In this document: positions 19,801-28,102 of the stretch, in pieces
Layout: every line of letters starts with the position of its first letter
Position numbering within the stretch: the first letter of the stretch is position 1
Assembly (NCBI RefSeq): GCF_000331245.1
Contig: NZ_ANFZ01000007.1
Coordinates: 38,544-102,543 of the forward strand
Length of the DNA: 64,000 nt
Direction: 5' to 3'
Origin: Blastomonas sp. AAP53
Lineage (GTDB): Bacteria; Pseudomonadota; Alphaproteobacteria; Sphingomonadales; Sphingomonadaceae
The notes under the pieces: generated by a model
Told to the model about the DNA's origin: nothing
The model's input: only the letters and a program-made list of their open reading frames with translations
Database searches by the model: none
Program-made: the position numbers and the translations under genes

Positions 19801-19885
19801 TGACGCCAGCCATGAGAAGGGCGGCGACAGGCAAGGCCCTTGCAGACGCCAACAGGCGAACGGCGGCAGCACACTTGAGTGACAT
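16865..19885 (-). CDS. Secreted copper-radical oxidase (galactose/glyoxal oxidase fold) with AbfB and tectonin-like domains
   Basis: A ~1006-residue protein starting at ATG 19885 (GGAG upstream), with a signal peptide ending near PAMAQ. Residues ~40-560 are a galactose oxidase-like propeller plus the DUF1929 C-terminal Ig-like domain. All copper-site residues can be placed: C134 (DSFCASATL) and Y184 (PRWYGTM) for the Cys-Tyr cofactor, Y415-H416 (RGYHSSAL) and H504 (SVTHSF). Residues ~595-735 resemble an AbfB (arabinofuranosidase B-type sugar-binding) trefoil, with repeated SLEA/SxDWPxxxIRH units. A ~30-proline linker follows, then a tectonin-type repeat propeller (~790-1006). It would oxidise alcohols or aldehydes to yield H2O2, outside the cytoplasm. 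It lies 46 bp after the Sco gene, probably in one operon. The substrate is unknown. Confidence 0.88.
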   Translation of the reverse strand: MSLKCAAAVRLLASARALPVAALLMAGVSAMPAMAQDAVHPVVIDNTTPDPLLSNLAIPANAAQAGMWSRVFDWPMIAIHASLLPDGRVLTFGAPPGVAGVQDGRTLAFWEPSRGTGSAALRVLPNAQNVDSFCASATLLNDGRLLTSGGASGATGFSSRESMLLDWRSSSASRDFDLNAPRWYGTMTKLPDGRAIITGGGVPYANGDPNRPEASAPDISSTPEVYTPGQGWRSLVGAFSTDAFGPRSTRWWYPRQWVSPAGTLFGISSEKIWEMRLEGSGSIRTLRDFKTRADSVTRPNIGPTSTAVMFDTGRILQVGGNGYFNGFPTPSSGAATVFDINGLGSGQLAVNETAPMINPRQWPNATVLPNGHVLVTGGSRYADEAGGNAVLPSEIWNPATARWTAAAATGIYRGYHSSALLTLNGTVLIAGGGAPGPLQNLNAEIFYPPYLFRQEGGRSVLASRPQIISLSTVSSNYGQNIEVQTAAGDEVTEVSLIALGSVTHSFDSNQRRLRAAFQRTASGLSVTMPGSANLAPPGYYQLSVVNAAGVPSRGVIIAIAAAAPPAPSGPSGQPSAPPPAQGGDARQLVVDSTISLEASDWPSHLIRHAGFNGFISRIDTNSDAVSRADASFVVRRGRGDPACFSFESTNYPGHYLQHENFRIRIIRAQDSAVSRNGSTFCARVPQNSSANASDVSLESQDWPGFFIRHRNFEVWMDRADGSAAFRAGSTFRAGSAPVDQAVAPPPPPVVTPPPPPPPPPPPPPPPPPPPPPPPPPSPPASPDLPGNVATEIGHSTLTIAAGADGTVATVNRQNEFWVNVRNGGWQRLPGSFIDVAVIGAGRYYAIGTDRMVYRWDSSRWVRVGRDSQSIAASADGGVAVVNSNNGSVWVKRADDNNESWTQVPRAGAKKVAMINRNSVFMIGTDNGVWRSDLRQAPVRFGDNTTELTASSDGTVTVVSTDGSIWRKSSNDTRANWTRLDGTAVELATPNANTLIFSNPAGIMFRR
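17556..17640. repeat. GGN trinucleotide tract encoding the polyproline linker
   Basis: The plus strand is an almost uninterrupted run of GGC/GGT/GGA triplets, read as CCN (proline) codons in the oxidase on the minus strand. Codon variation inside the run (GCC, ACC and TCC complements) suggests selection for proline rather than simple slippage. Length differences between related strains would be expected. Confidence 0.85.
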
Positions 19886-19931
19886 GTAGAGTCTCCAGAC
19901 GGTGAAACAGGGATGAGTTGAAAATTGGCTT

Positions 19932-20522
19932 TTATCGACGCGCCAGTTCGACCAGAGCGTCGATGTCAGCACGAATTTGACGAGCAGCCAGGGGCACGCC
20001 GGAATAGCGTTGGATCATCCGGTGCCGGGTATCGAAGAGCCGTACTTCGGTCGTATGCAAGGCCGAGCTGTCGTCCTGCGGGCGCAGCGCGACAAACTTG
20101 CGTACAACGCGCATGATGCGATCCGGGCGACCGGTCGCGAACGTCCACAGCTTGGGGTCTGCGCGATGCGCGCGAGCAAATGCCTGCAGTCTCGCTGGCT
20201 TGTCATTGCCCGGATCGACGCTGATCGACAGAACCGTGACACGCGAACGCAACGAGGGTGGCAAGGAGTTGTGAAAGCGCGCGAGTTCGGCGGTCTGCGT
20301 CGGGCAACTTGTGCCACAGCCGGTGAAGATGAAGTTCACCAGCACGAAACGACCGGCAAAGCGACCGACATTGATCGGGCGACCATTTTGATCAATCAGG
20401 CCTTCGACCATCTCGTAGAGCGGATCGGCGACCGGGGAAGCCGGCTTGGCCAAACTTGCGGTCATCGCCGGCAGAATAATTGCCAGCACCGCAACAATCG
20501 ATTTAACAATCCTGTTAACCAT
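19932..20522 (-). CDS. Sco1/SenC family copper chaperone
   Basis: A 196-residue thioredoxin-fold protein starting at ATG 20522, preceded by GAGGGGGG. It has an N-terminal membrane/signal segment (IVKSIVAVLAIILPAMTASLA). The copper-binding CxxxC is in FIFTGCGTSCPTQTAEL, and the distal His of the Sco family is in SALHTTEVRLFD. Sco proteins deliver copper to cytochrome oxidase CuA, or to other copper enzymes. No cytochrome oxidase gene is near; instead the copper-radical oxidase begins 46 bp downstream on the same strand. Delivery of copper to that oxidase is therefore the simplest inference. Confidence 0.9.
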   Translation of the reverse strand: MVNRIVKSIVAVLAIILPAMTASLAKPASPVADPLYEMVEGLIDQNGRPINVGRFAGRFVLVNFIFTGCGTSCPTQTAELARFHNSLPPSLRSRVTVLSISVDPGNDKPARLQAFARAHRADPKLWTFATGRPDRIMRVVRKFVALRPQDDSSALHTTEVRLFDTRHRMIQRYSGVPLAARQIRADIDALVELARR

Positions 20523-20802
20523 AGAGCCCCCCTCATGACAGGGAGACAACTGCCCGAGCCAATTTAAAATTGAAACGATGCTTCATGGTTAAAATTACCT
20601 TTATACCGGTATGTGCGATTTTGGAACACCACCCCGCAAACTCATTAATCGCCCACCGCGCCTCTCTCGCGCAAGTTAATATTGATATTAATTCATGTTT
20701 TATTTACACATGCTGCCCAAAACATTTATCATCTCAAAGTAAAACCAACAAGTGAAGAGGCTGACCTCCGTGAAGGTTTCCCCACCGGCGGAAATTGTGA
20801 AT
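20523..20802. other. AT-rich intergenic region upstream of the Sco gene
   Basis: About 280 bp that is clearly richer in A and T than its surroundings, especially 20570-20750. It must contain the promoter for the Sco/oxidase unit and is also the left flank of an integrase remnant. No gene is supported here. The low GC fits either a promoter-rich spacer or foreign DNA. Confidence 0.5.
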
Positions 20803-20830
20803 TGGTCCGACAACAATAAGGAGGCTCGCG

Positions 20831-21079
20831 ATGGCAGCGGCGATTGCGGGTCCGACCGCGCATGGATTTCGCGCGACTGGCAGTTCGCTGCTCAACGAAG
20901 AAGGCCGCTGGCCACCGGACATCATCGAGCATGCCCTCGCCCACAAGGACCGCGATGCCGTCCGCGCGATCTACAACCGGACGACCTACTGGAAGGCGCG
21001 CGCGGAGATGATCCAAGCCTGGAGCGATCGTATGGACGCACTGAGGGACGGCGAGTTCATCCTGCGGCTTGCGGCCTGA
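20831..21079 (+). pseudogene. Tyrosine recombinase (phage integrase) C-terminal fragment
   Basis: An 82-residue fragment matching only the C-terminal catalytic end of P4-type integrases. It keeps HGFRATGSSLLNE (Arg), IIEHALAHKDRDAVR (His) and RAIYNRTTYWK (the Tyr nucleophile), followed by the usual MMQAW-like end (MIQAWSDRMD). Everything upstream, including the DNA-binding and core domains, is missing, and in-frame stops occur just before it. AAGGAGG lies upstream of ATG 20831, so a short product could be made, but it would not be an active recombinase. It points toward the tRNA-Leu gene 240 bp away, the usual position for an island integrase. Confidence 0.85.
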
Positions 21080-21318
21080 CCGGGGTTGTCGCGACAGATG
21101 ATTCGCGACCGATGCGGCCCTTCGGAGGGCTGATCAACACCTCCCACGAACGACCAAGGTGGGGCCAAAATTCGGCCCCAAAAATGGCCCCACTTTGAGC
21201 CCCACTATGGCACCGGATAGCCCCATATTGCGTCGGACTTGTCCGAACTCGACTTTGTCAAAAACAACGGTTTTCCGGGGGCTTGGCCCATTCGCGAGGC
21301 TCTCAGCGAATGGGTGAA

Positions 21319-21405
21319 TGGTGCCCAGAAGAGGACTCGAACCTCCACGCCCTTGCGAGCGCCAGCACCTGAAGCTGGTGCGTCTACCAATTCCGCCATC
21401 TGGGC
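21319..21405 (-). tRNA. tRNA-Leu (CAG)
   Basis: The minus strand folds as a class II tRNA: acceptor GCCCAGA/TCTGGGC, D-arm with TGGTAGACGC, anticodon stem CCAGC/GCTGG around loop TTCAGGT (anticodon CAG), a long variable arm, and a T-arm with GGTTCGAGTCC. The 3' CCA is encoded (TGG at 21319-21321 on the plus strand). Its 3' end faces the integrase remnant, so it is a likely attachment site for an integrated element. Confidence 0.96.
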
Positions 21406-21638
21406 ACGGGGTAGGAGCGGGCCACTAGCCTGACTGTTTGCGGGCGTCAACAGCCTCTTGCATCATTCACAAAAGAAATTGTGGAGGCATCCGCCGATGA
21501 GGGGGACAAAAGCGCAATTGCGGCGTTGCGCGGCGCGTTTGGCTGATGCAAAGGCAATACGGCGAGACGCAGTGCGTTGGTGCGCGGGCCCATCTGTGTG
21601 GCGCGGCGCGGACGCGGCAACATCACGGGACGGATAGC

Positions 21639-22586
21639 ATGCGCGACAGTTTGATCACGATTTTTGGCGGCGGCGGGTTTCTGGGTCGCCATATCACCCA
21701 GCAGCTGACGGCGGCAGGCGCACGCGTGCGCATCGCCCAGCGCAACATCCGCATCGCGCAGGATGTGAAGCCGCTGGGCAATCTGGGCCAGACCCAGCTG
21801 GTTGCCGCCGACATCCTGAAACCCGAGAGCGTGGCGCGCGCGGTGCATGGCGCCGATGCCGTGATCAATCTGGTCGGCATCCTCAAGGGCGATTTCGACG
21901 CGTTTCATCACCGGGGTGCTGCAAACGTCGCTCAGGCAGCGGCGGCTGCAGGCGTATCGGCGCTGGTGCATGTCTCGGCGATTGGCGCAGATCCGCAATC
22001 GAAGAGCGGATACGGTCGCAGCAAGGCGGACGGCGAAGCGGCCGTGCGCGCTGCCTTCCCCCAGGCAACGATCCTGCGCCCTTCGATCGTGTTCGGACGC
22101 GAGGACCAGTTCGTCAATCGCTTCGCCGGGCTGATCGCCGCGCTGCCCATCGTGCCGATCATCGGCGGCAAGGCCCGGTTCCAGCCGGTCTATGTCGAGG
22201 ATGTGGCCGAGGCCGTCGCCAATAGCCTGGCAGAGCCCGCCCGCTTTGGCGGACGCACGTTCGAGCTGGGCGGCCCCGAAACGGTGAGCATGGCCGAGCT
22301 GAACAAGCGGATTGCGCACGAAATTGGCGCGAATCCGACGTTCATCGACATGCCCGATGGCCTTTCCGGACTGATGGCAGGGATGACCGGATGGCTGCCG
22401 GGCGCGCCGATCACCAGCGACCAATGGGCGATGCTGCAGACCGACAATGTCGTTGCCGATGGCGCAGACGGGTTCGCCGCATTTGGCATCACCCCCACGC
22501 CGATGGCGGCGGTGATCGGCGACTATCTGGTGCGCTTCCGCAAGCAGGGCCGCTTCGGCGCGCGCGCCAAGGGTCGCACTGACTGA
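21639..22586 (+). CDS. NAD(P)-binding epimerase-like protein, NDUFA9 family
   Basis: A 315-residue short-chain dehydrogenase-like protein starting at ATG 21639; the frame is open from 21546, but the earlier part has no homologous look. The Rossmann motif ITIFGGGGFLGRHI is at the N terminus. The YxxxK motif is present as GYGRSKADGE, preceded by VHVSAIGAD. Proteobacterial members are annotated as complex I NDUFA9-like or atypical SDR5 proteins. An accessory role in respiratory complex I or lipid/quinone metabolism is possible but unproven. It stands alone between tRNA-Leu and the convergent TetR gene. Confidence 0.88.
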   Translation: MRDSLITIFGGGGFLGRHITQQLTAAGARVRIAQRNIRIAQDVKPLGNLGQTQLVAADILKPESVARAVHGADAVINLVGILKGDFDAFHHRGAANVAQAAAAAGVSALVHVSAIGADPQSKSGYGRSKADGEAAVRAAFPQATILRPSIVFGREDQFVNRFAGLIAALPIVPIIGGKARFQPVYVEDVAEAVANSLAEPARFGGRTFELGGPETVSMAELNKRIAHEIGANPTFIDMPDGLSGLMAGMTGWLPGAPITSDQWAMLQTDNVVADGADGFAAFGITPTPMAAVIGDYLVRFRKQGRFGARAKGRTD

Positions 22587-22597
22587 CAGGATGCAGT

Positions 22598-23194
22598 TCA
22601 GGCGGGCAGTTCTGTCCGCCACTGCTCCAGCGACGCGCTGAGCTGCTTTTCAGCCAGCGCCCGGCCGGTGTCACGATCAAGCCCCAGCGCGCCTGCCAGC
22701 TGCGCGCCCATCAACGCGTCGCCAAGCGCCATCGTGCACAAGGTCAGCGTGTCCTCGTGCAGAGAGCGCCCCTCGGGCGCATGTTCAGCCAGTTCATCGA
22801 CCAGCTGGTGAATCGCCTCGACGATCGGGTCGAGCGCGTCCTCGTTCCCTGACAGCAGCATCCAGCAGGCCAGCGCCCCTGCCCCCTCGCGGTCGAAGGC
22901 ATCGAACGCCATGTCGACGATGTCGCGTGGCGTGCCGTCGCCATTGCGCAGGCGAATCACCGCCGCCCCGATCATCTGGCAGATCGACGTTGCCAGATAC
23001 TCCGCCAGCGCCTTTTGCAGACCCGATGCCGACCCGAAATGATGGAGCAGATTGGCGTGCGTCCGCCCGATCCGCCCGCTCACCGCCTTGAGGGTGACCG
23101 CCTGCGGTCCGGTTTCGATCAGCAGCTCGCGTGCAGCAGCAAGCGCAGCGGTGCGGCTCTGCTCGGGGCTCAGCCGTCTCTTCGCTATTGACAT
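22598..23194 (-). CDS. TetR family transcriptional regulator
   Basis: A 198-residue protein with an N-terminal TetR helix-turn-helix (VTLKAVSGRIGRTHANLLHHFGSASGLQKAL) and a helical C-terminal ligand domain. It is divergent from the metal-dependent hydrolase gene, and their start codons are 48 bp apart. It is therefore the probable repressor of that gene and of itself; a direct repeat lies in the gap. The ligand is unknown. Confidence 0.9.
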   Translation of the reverse strand: MSIAKRRLSPEQSRTAALAAARELLIETGPQAVTLKAVSGRIGRTHANLLHHFGSASGLQKALAEYLATSICQMIGAAVIRLRNGDGTPRDIVDMAFDAFDREGAGALACWMLLSGNEDALDPIVEAIHQLVDELAEHAPEGRSLHEDTLTLCTMALGDALMGAQLAGALGLDRDTGRALAEKQLSASLEQWRTELPA

Positions 23195-23197
23195 CTA

Positions 23198-23231
23198 TGT
23201 AAGTAACCCTATTGTCATCGGTGTAAGCAAC
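23198..23231. promoter_or_regulatory. Direct repeat between TetR and hydrolase genes
   Basis: TGTAAGTAAC (23198-23207) and TGTAAGCAAC (23222-23231) are 9/10 identical and 24 bp apart from start to start. They occupy most of the divergent gap and are the best candidate for a regulator binding site or overlapping promoter elements. Confidence 0.5.
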
Positions 23232-23254
23232 ATTCCCGCATTATGGACCCCGCC

Positions 23255-24166
23255 ATGAACGCTCCGCAATCCTTTTCAACGCCCGCCCCGATTGATCGCC
23301 AGCATACACCTGCCGATCTGGAACTTGTGATCCGCGATCGCCGCTTTGGCCGCAATGAAAAGCAGCGCCGCTGGTGGATGGGGGGCGACCCCATCGGCAC
23401 CGCGTTCTACAACGCGCTGTCGGTGACGTTCCCCAAGGGCGAAGCCTTTTTCATCGAGAGCGTCAAGGCGTTCCGCGAAGGCACGCCCGAGCGGCTTTCG
23501 CACGAGATTCGCGCCTTCGTGAAGCAGGAGATCAACCACACGCGCGAGCATGTCGCCTTCAACCGCCGCGTGGTCGAAGCTGGGTATGACGTCCGCGCGC
23601 TGGAAGAGCATGTCGATCAGGCGCTGGCGCTGACCAAGGACAAGCCCAAGATCGCCAACTTGGCCTCGACGATGGCGCTCGAGCATTTCACCGCGATCCT
23701 GGCGCAGCAGCTGCTCGCCAACCCCAGGCATCTGGGCACCGCCGATGCCGAATCGCGCGATCTGTGGCGCTGGCATGCGATGGAAGAGATCGAGCACAAG
23801 GGCGTCGCGTTCGACACCTGGAACTTTGCGACCAAGGACTGGAGCCGCTGGCAGCGGTGGAAGGTCAAGTCGCTGGTGATGCTGATCGTCACCAAGAACT
23901 TCCTGCATCACCGCGCGATCGGCATGCTCGAACTGCTGCGGCAGGACGGCCTGACTGGCCCCAAGGTCTGGGCGCAGCTGTTCTGGTACGCCTTCGGCAA
24001 CCCCGGCATGGCGCGAAAGATCATCCTGCCCTGGTTCAGCTATTTCCTGCCCGGCTTCCACCCGTGGAAGCATGACGACCGCCACCTGATCCAGCTCGCC
24101 GAAAGCGACTATCAGGACGCGGTGATGGCCAAGGCTGCGGAGCCTGCGCTGGTGCCCGCGGAATAA
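23255..24166 (+). CDS. Predicted metal-dependent hydrolase (PF10118-like)
   Basis: About 303 residues; ATG 23255 or the in-frame ATG 23243 could be the start, and neither has a strong ribosome-binding site. The protein carries the many conserved Glu/His residues of this helical family: EINHTREHVAFNR, MALEHFTAI and WHAMEEIEHKGVAFD, which suggest a ferritin-like di-metal site. A hydrophobic stretch (VKSLVMLIVTKNFL) could contact the membrane. The reaction is unknown. It is paired with a divergent TetR regulator. Confidence 0.85.
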   Translation: MNAPQSFSTPAPIDRQHTPADLELVIRDRRFGRNEKQRRWWMGGDPIGTAFYNALSVTFPKGEAFFIESVKAFREGTPERLSHEIRAFVKQEINHTREHVAFNRRVVEAGYDVRALEEHVDQALALTKDKPKIANLASTMALEHFTAILAQQLLANPRHLGTADAESRDLWRWHAMEEIEHKGVAFDTWNFATKDWSRWQRWKVKSLVMLIVTKNFLHHRAIGMLELLRQDGLTGPKVWAQLFWYAFGNPGMARKIILPWFSYFLPGFHPWKHDDRHLIQLAESDYQDAVMAKAAEPALVPAE

Positions 24167-24181
24167 CAGTCGATACCCAAT

Positions 24182-24313
24182 TCCGTTTGCCTCGAGCGTG
24201 TCGAGGGACGCATGCGCTACTGTTTGCGATTACGTCCCTCGACTTCAGCCGTAGGCTGAAGTTTATCCTGAGCGACGCCGACAGGCGGCGTCGAAGGGCT
24301 CGGGACAAACGGA
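24182..24313. repeat. 132 bp palindromic repeat element
   Basis: The ends are inverted copies (TCCGTTTG at 24182 and CAAACGGA at 24306). Inside are nested hairpins: CCTCGAGCGTGTCGAGG, GAGGGACG paired with CGTCCCTC, TTCAGCCGTAGGCTGAA and GACGCCGACAGGCGGCGTC. The text TCCTGAGCGA...TCGAAGGGCTCGGGACAAACGG is the kind of dispersed REP-like repeat found between genes in sphingomonads. It fills the gap between the hydrolase gene and the 3' end of recR. It may also act as a bidirectional transcription end. Confidence 0.75.
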
Positions 24314-24354
24314 TGTGAAATAAGCGCGCCACGCGGTGAACCGTGGCGTAGGCG

Positions 24355-24951
24355 CTACACCATAGGTTTGCGCGCCCGCAGCGCCTGTGCCAGCGTGCCC
24401 TCGTCAAGATAATCGAGCTCGCCGCCCATCGGCAGGCCCTGCGCCAGCTGGGTGAGCCGCACCGGATAGCCCTCCAGCCGCTCGGCCAGATAATGCGCGG
24501 TCGTCTGCCCTTCCAGCGTGGCGTTCATCGCCAGCACGACCTCGTCGATGCCGCCAGCCGCGACGCGCGCCACCAGCGAGGCAACGCCCAGATCCTCCGG
24601 ACCGATGCCATCGAGTGCCGACAAGCGCCCGCCCAGCACATGATAGCGCCCGACGAACAGCCGCGAGCGATCAAGCGCCCACAGGTCCGACACCTCTTCG
24701 ACCACGCACAGGCTGCGCGGATCGCGGCGTGGATCGGTGCAGATGCCGCAGGGGTTCTGCGTATCGACATTGCCGCACAGCTCGCAGGTGGAGAGGTTTT
24801 CGCGCACCCGCTCCATCGCTTCGACCAAAGGCGTAAACGCGGTTTCGCGCTTCTTGAGCAGATACAGCACCGCCCGGCGCGCCGAACGCGGCCCCAGGCC
24901 CGGCAAACGGGCGAGCGCGGCGGCCAGATCCTCAATCTCTTGCGATGCCAT
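24355..24951 (-). CDS. recR: Recombination mediator RecR
   Basis: A 198-residue protein starting at ATG 24951. It shows the helix-hairpin-helix [17 protein letters not shown], the zinc finger [16 protein letters not shown], the Toprim domain ([16 protein letters not shown] ... [16 protein letters not shown]) and the C-terminal [19 protein letters not shown] signature. RecR works with RecO/RecF in loading RecA at single-strand gaps. It is divergent from fmt, and dnaX/ybaB are not beside it. Confidence 0.97.
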   Translation of the reverse strand: MASQEIEDLAAALARLPGLGPRSARRAVLYLLKKRETAFTPLVEAMERVRENLSTCELCGNVDTQNPCGICTDPRRDPRSLCVVEEVSDLWALDRSRLFVGRYHVLGGRLSALDGIGPEDLGVASLVARVAAGGIDEVVLAMNATLEGQTTAHYLAERLEGYPVRLTQLAQGLPMGGELDYLDEGTLAQALRARKPMV

Positions 24952-25007
24952 GGTCTGAGCTTTAGGGGCGTGGTGAACCGCCTGCAAAAGAAAAGTCATC
25001 CAGCCTC

Positions 25008-25913
25008 ATGCGCATCGCCTTTATGGGAACCCCCGATTTCGCCGTGCCGACGCTGCAGGCGCTCGTCGATGCAGGTCACGAGATCGCGGCGGTCTACAGC
25101 CAGCCGCCGCGCCCTGCCAATCGCGGCAAGAAGCTGACCCCCTCGCCCATCCAGCAGCTGGCGGAATCGCTCGGACTGAAGGTGCACACTCCGGTATCGT
25201 TGAAGGGCGAGGACGAGAAGGCTTCGTTTGCCGCGCTCGGTCTCGATGCGTGCGTGGTCGCGGCGTATGGCCTGATACTGCCGCGCGCGGTGCTCGATGC
25301 GCCGCGTCATGGCTGTCTCAACGTGCACGGATCACTGTTGCCGCGCTGGCGCGGCGCCGCGCCGGTGCAGCGCGCGATCCTCGCAGGCGATATCGCAACG
25401 GGCGTGACGATCATGCAGATGGAGGCCGGGCTCGATACCGGGCCGATGCTGCTCAAGGGCGAGACCCCGGTGGCGGCCAAGACCGCAGGCGAGCTGACCG
25501 ACGAGATCGCGCAGCTGGGCGCGCGGCTGATGGTGCAGGTGCTGGACGACCTCGCCGCCTATCCGCCGGTGGTGCAGCCGGAAGACGGCGTGACCTATGC
25601 GGCGAAGATCGACAAGGCCGAGGCACGGCTCGATTTTACCCTGAGCGCGGAACAGGTCGAACGCCAGGTGCGCGCGTTCAACCCGATGCCGGGCGCGTTC
25701 TTCGAGCTGGCTGGCGAGCGGCTGCGCGTGCATGCAGCGGAGATCGCGGGCGGCAGCGCAGAGCCCGGCACCATCCTCGACGACCGCCTGACCATCGCCT
25801 GCGCCGACGGCGCGATCCGCCCGCGCATCATCCAGCGCGCAGGTCGTCCGGCGATGCCGCTCGACGACTTCCTGCGCGGCTTTGCCGTCGCCCCCAGCAC
25901 TGCAATCGCATGA
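25008..25913 (+). CDS. fmt: Methionyl-tRNA formyltransferase
   Basis: A 301-residue enzyme that formylates initiator Met-tRNA with 10-formyl-THF. The N-terminal [19 protein letters not shown], the THF-binding/catalytic [21 protein letters not shown], and [17 protein letters not shown] are all present, followed by the C-terminal OB-fold domain. Its stop overlaps the truA start (ATGA). The peptide deformylase gene that often precedes fmt is not present here. Confidence 0.97.
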   Translation: MRIAFMGTPDFAVPTLQALVDAGHEIAAVYSQPPRPANRGKKLTPSPIQQLAESLGLKVHTPVSLKGEDEKASFAALGLDACVVAAYGLILPRAVLDAPRHGCLNVHGSLLPRWRGAAPVQRAILAGDIATGVTIMQMEAGLDTGPMLLKGETPVAAKTAGELTDEIAQLGARLMVQVLDDLAAYPPVVQPEDGVTYAAKIDKAEARLDFTLSAEQVERQVRAFNPMPGAFFELAGERLRVHAAEIAGGSAEPGTILDDRLTIACADGAIRPRIIQRAGRPAMPLDDFLRGFAVAPSTAIA

Positions 25914-26650
25914 CTCGTTTCGCGCTGACGCTGGAGTTCGATGGCGGACCGTTCATGGGGCTGCAGCGCCAGGCGCATGGCCCCAGCATTCAGCAGCATG
26001 TCGAGGAAGCCGCACAGGCAATCGTAGGTGAGCAGGTGACGCTGCACGCCGCCGGGCGCACCGATGCGGGGGTGCATGCGCTGGCGATGCGCGCGCATAT
26101 CGACATCGACAAGGCGATCGACCCGTTCCGGCTGATGGAGGCGCTGAACGCCAAGCTGCGGCCCCAGCCGATCGCGGTGCTCGCCTGTGAGATCGTGCCC
26201 GATGACTGGCACGCGCGCTTCTCGTGCACCGGGCGCTCGTACATCTACCGCATCACCAACCGCCGCGCGCCGCTGACGCTGGAGCGGGGCAAGGCGTGGC
26301 AGGTTTCCGCCCCGCTCGATGCCGATGCGATGCACGCCGCCGCGCAGCATCTGGTCGGCCATCATGATTTCACCACCTTCCGCTCGGTGCACTGCCAGGC
26401 TGCCAGCCCGATCAAGACATTGGACCGGCTCGACGTGGTCCGCGATGGCGACGAGATCGATATCCACGCCGCCGCGCGCTCATTCCTGCACCATCAGGTG
26501 CGTTCGATGGTGGGGTGCCTGGTGCTGGTCGGGCGCGGCAAATGGACCGGCGATGACTTGAAGGCCGCGCTCGATGCGCGCGACCGCGCCGCTCTGGGCT
26601 TCAATGCCCCGCCCGATGGATTGTATTTTGCAGGCGCCACCTATGAATAG
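25910..26650 (+). CDS. truA: tRNA pseudouridine38-40 synthase
   Basis: A 246-residue protein starting at ATG 25910, inside the fmt stop overlap. The catalytic Asp is in the [14 protein letters not shown] motif; the RSYIYRI segment and the C-terminal [21 protein letters not shown] also match TruA. It modifies the anticodon arm of tRNAs. It is convergent with the kinase gene, 6 bp from its stop. Confidence 0.97.
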   Translation: MTRFALTLEFDGGPFMGLQRQAHGPSIQQHVEEAAQAIVGEQVTLHAAGRTDAGVHALAMRAHIDIDKAIDPFRLMEALNAKLRPQPIAVLACEIVPDDWHARFSCTGRSYIYRITNRRAPLTLERGKAWQVSAPLDADAMHAAAQHLVGHHDFTTFRSVHCQAASPIKTLDRLDVVRDGDEIDIHAAARSFLHHQVRSMVGCLVLVGRGKWTGDDLKAALDARDRAALGFNAPPDGLYFAGATYE

Positions 26651-26656
26651 GCAGGC

Positions 26657-28102
26657 CTAAAGCGCGCGCGGCAATCTGAGCCGGACCAGCAGCCCGCCAA
26701 GATCCTCGCTCTCGTCGAGCTCGACCAGCCCACCGTAGATTTCGGCAACATCGCGCACGATGGCGAGGCCCAGCCCCGTGCCCGGCTTGCCGGTGTCGAG
26801 CCGTGCGCCGCGATCGAAAATGCGCACACGTTCCACCTCGGGAATGCCGGTGCCATCGTCCTCGATCCAGATATCGACCAGCTTCGGGTCCGCCGCTTCC
26901 TTGGGATCGACGGTGACGAAGACGCTGCCGCCGCCATATTTGCCCGCGTTCTCGACCAGATTGCCCAGCATTTCTTCCAGATCCTGCCGCTCGATCGCAA
27001 CGCTGGCGGTCTTGCTGCCATCCAGGTCGCAGCGGACATGCGGGTACAGCCGCGACACGGCACGCTCCACCGCCTGCGCGCTTTCCCACACGCTCGCGCG
27101 CGCCAGCGCCTGTCCGCGCCGCCCGACGGCGCGCGCACGGGCGAGGTGATGGTCGACCTGGCGGCGCATCACCGCCGCCTCGCGGATCACGGTATCGGCC
27201 AGATCATCAGCGCGCGCGGTGGCGCTGTTCATCACCACGGTGAGCGGGGTCTTGAGCGCATGCGCCAGATTGCCCGCATGTCGCCGTGCCTCTTCGGCCT
27301 GCTTCTCGTTATGCTCGAGCAGCGCGTTCAGCTCCTCGACCATCGGCATCACCTCGATCGGCATGGGATCGCGCACCCGGTCCATTCGGCCGGTGCGCAT
27401 CGCCTGAATCGCCTCGCGCACCTTGCGCAGCGGCCACAGGCCATAGAGCGTCTGCAGCCCCGCCAGGATGATCAGCCCCAACGCGAGCAACGCAAAGCTG
27501 TAGCCCAGGGTCTGGCGCAGCTGGCGGATCTGCAGGTCCATCGCATCGCGCGATTGCGCGACCATGAAGCGCCATCGCACCTTGGAGCCCGGCAGATAGA
27601 TCGACTGTTCGATGATCCGCAGTTCGTCGTCGGAAAACTGGTCGCTGTTGTAGACATGCGGCTGCGCGTCGCTGTGCGCGGTCTCTATCCTGAGCGCGCG
27701 GTCCCATAGCGAGCGCGAGGTGAAATCTGCGTGCCCCTCGCCGCTGATCTGCCAGTACAGGCCGCTGTTGGGCTCAAGGAACCGTTGATCGCCCAGCGGG
27801 CGATTGAAGAACACCTCACCATCGGGGCCGATCTCCGCCGAGGAGATCATCGCGGTCAGCACATATTCGAGCTGATCGTCGAAGCTGGTGGTGATGGTGT
27901 TGGTGAGGATGCGGTCGAGCGCGAGGCCGCCACCGAGCAGCAGCACGAAGATCCACGCCGCCGCGATGCCGATCATCCGGCGGCTGAGCGACCCGGTATT
28001 GGGCAGCGGCGCGGGCGGCGGCGGTGCCGCATCGCCCTGCGCCTGCAGGGTGTCAGCTGCCGGCACGCTCGACGGGGTCTTCAAGGCTGTAGCCCAGGCC
28101 AC
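26657..28102 (-). CDS. Sensor histidine kinase
   Basis: An inner-membrane kinase of about 481 residues. Two membrane segments (MIGIAAAWIFVLLLGGGLALD and FALLALGLIILAGLQTLYGLW) flank a ~150-residue periplasmic sensor. A HAMP region is followed by the H-box HAGNLAHALKTPLTVV and ATPase motifs NLVENAGKYG, IEDDGTGIP and GTGLGLAI. ATG 28102 overlaps the response regulator by 50 bp; a GTG at 28066 would reduce this to 14 bp and is an alternative start. It is the partner of the upstream PhoB/OmpR-type regulator. The signal is unknown, although the HALKTPL box and PepSY neighbour recall PhoQ-like kinases. Confidence 0.92.
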   Translation of the reverse strand: MAWATALKTPSSVPAADTLQAQGDAAPPPPAPLPNTGSLSRRMIGIAAAWIFVLLLGGGLALDRILTNTITTSFDDQLEYVLTAMISSAEIGPDGEVFFNRPLGDQRFLEPNSGLYWQISGEGHADFTSRSLWDRALRIETAHSDAQPHVYNSDQFSDDELRIIEQSIYLPGSKVRWRFMVAQSRDAMDLQIRQLRQTLGYSFALLALGLIILAGLQTLYGLWPLRKVREAIQAMRTGRMDRVRDPMPIEVMPMVEELNALLEHNEKQAEEARRHAGNLAHALKTPLTVVMNSATARADDLADTVIREAAVMRRQVDHHLARARAVGRRGQALARASVWESAQAVERAVSRLYPHVRCDLDGSKTASVAIERQDLEEMLGNLVENAGKYGGGSVFVTVDPKEAADPKLVDIWIEDDGTGIPEVERVRIFDRGARLDTGKPGTGLGLAIVRDVAEIYGGLVELDESEDLGGLLVRLRLPRAL

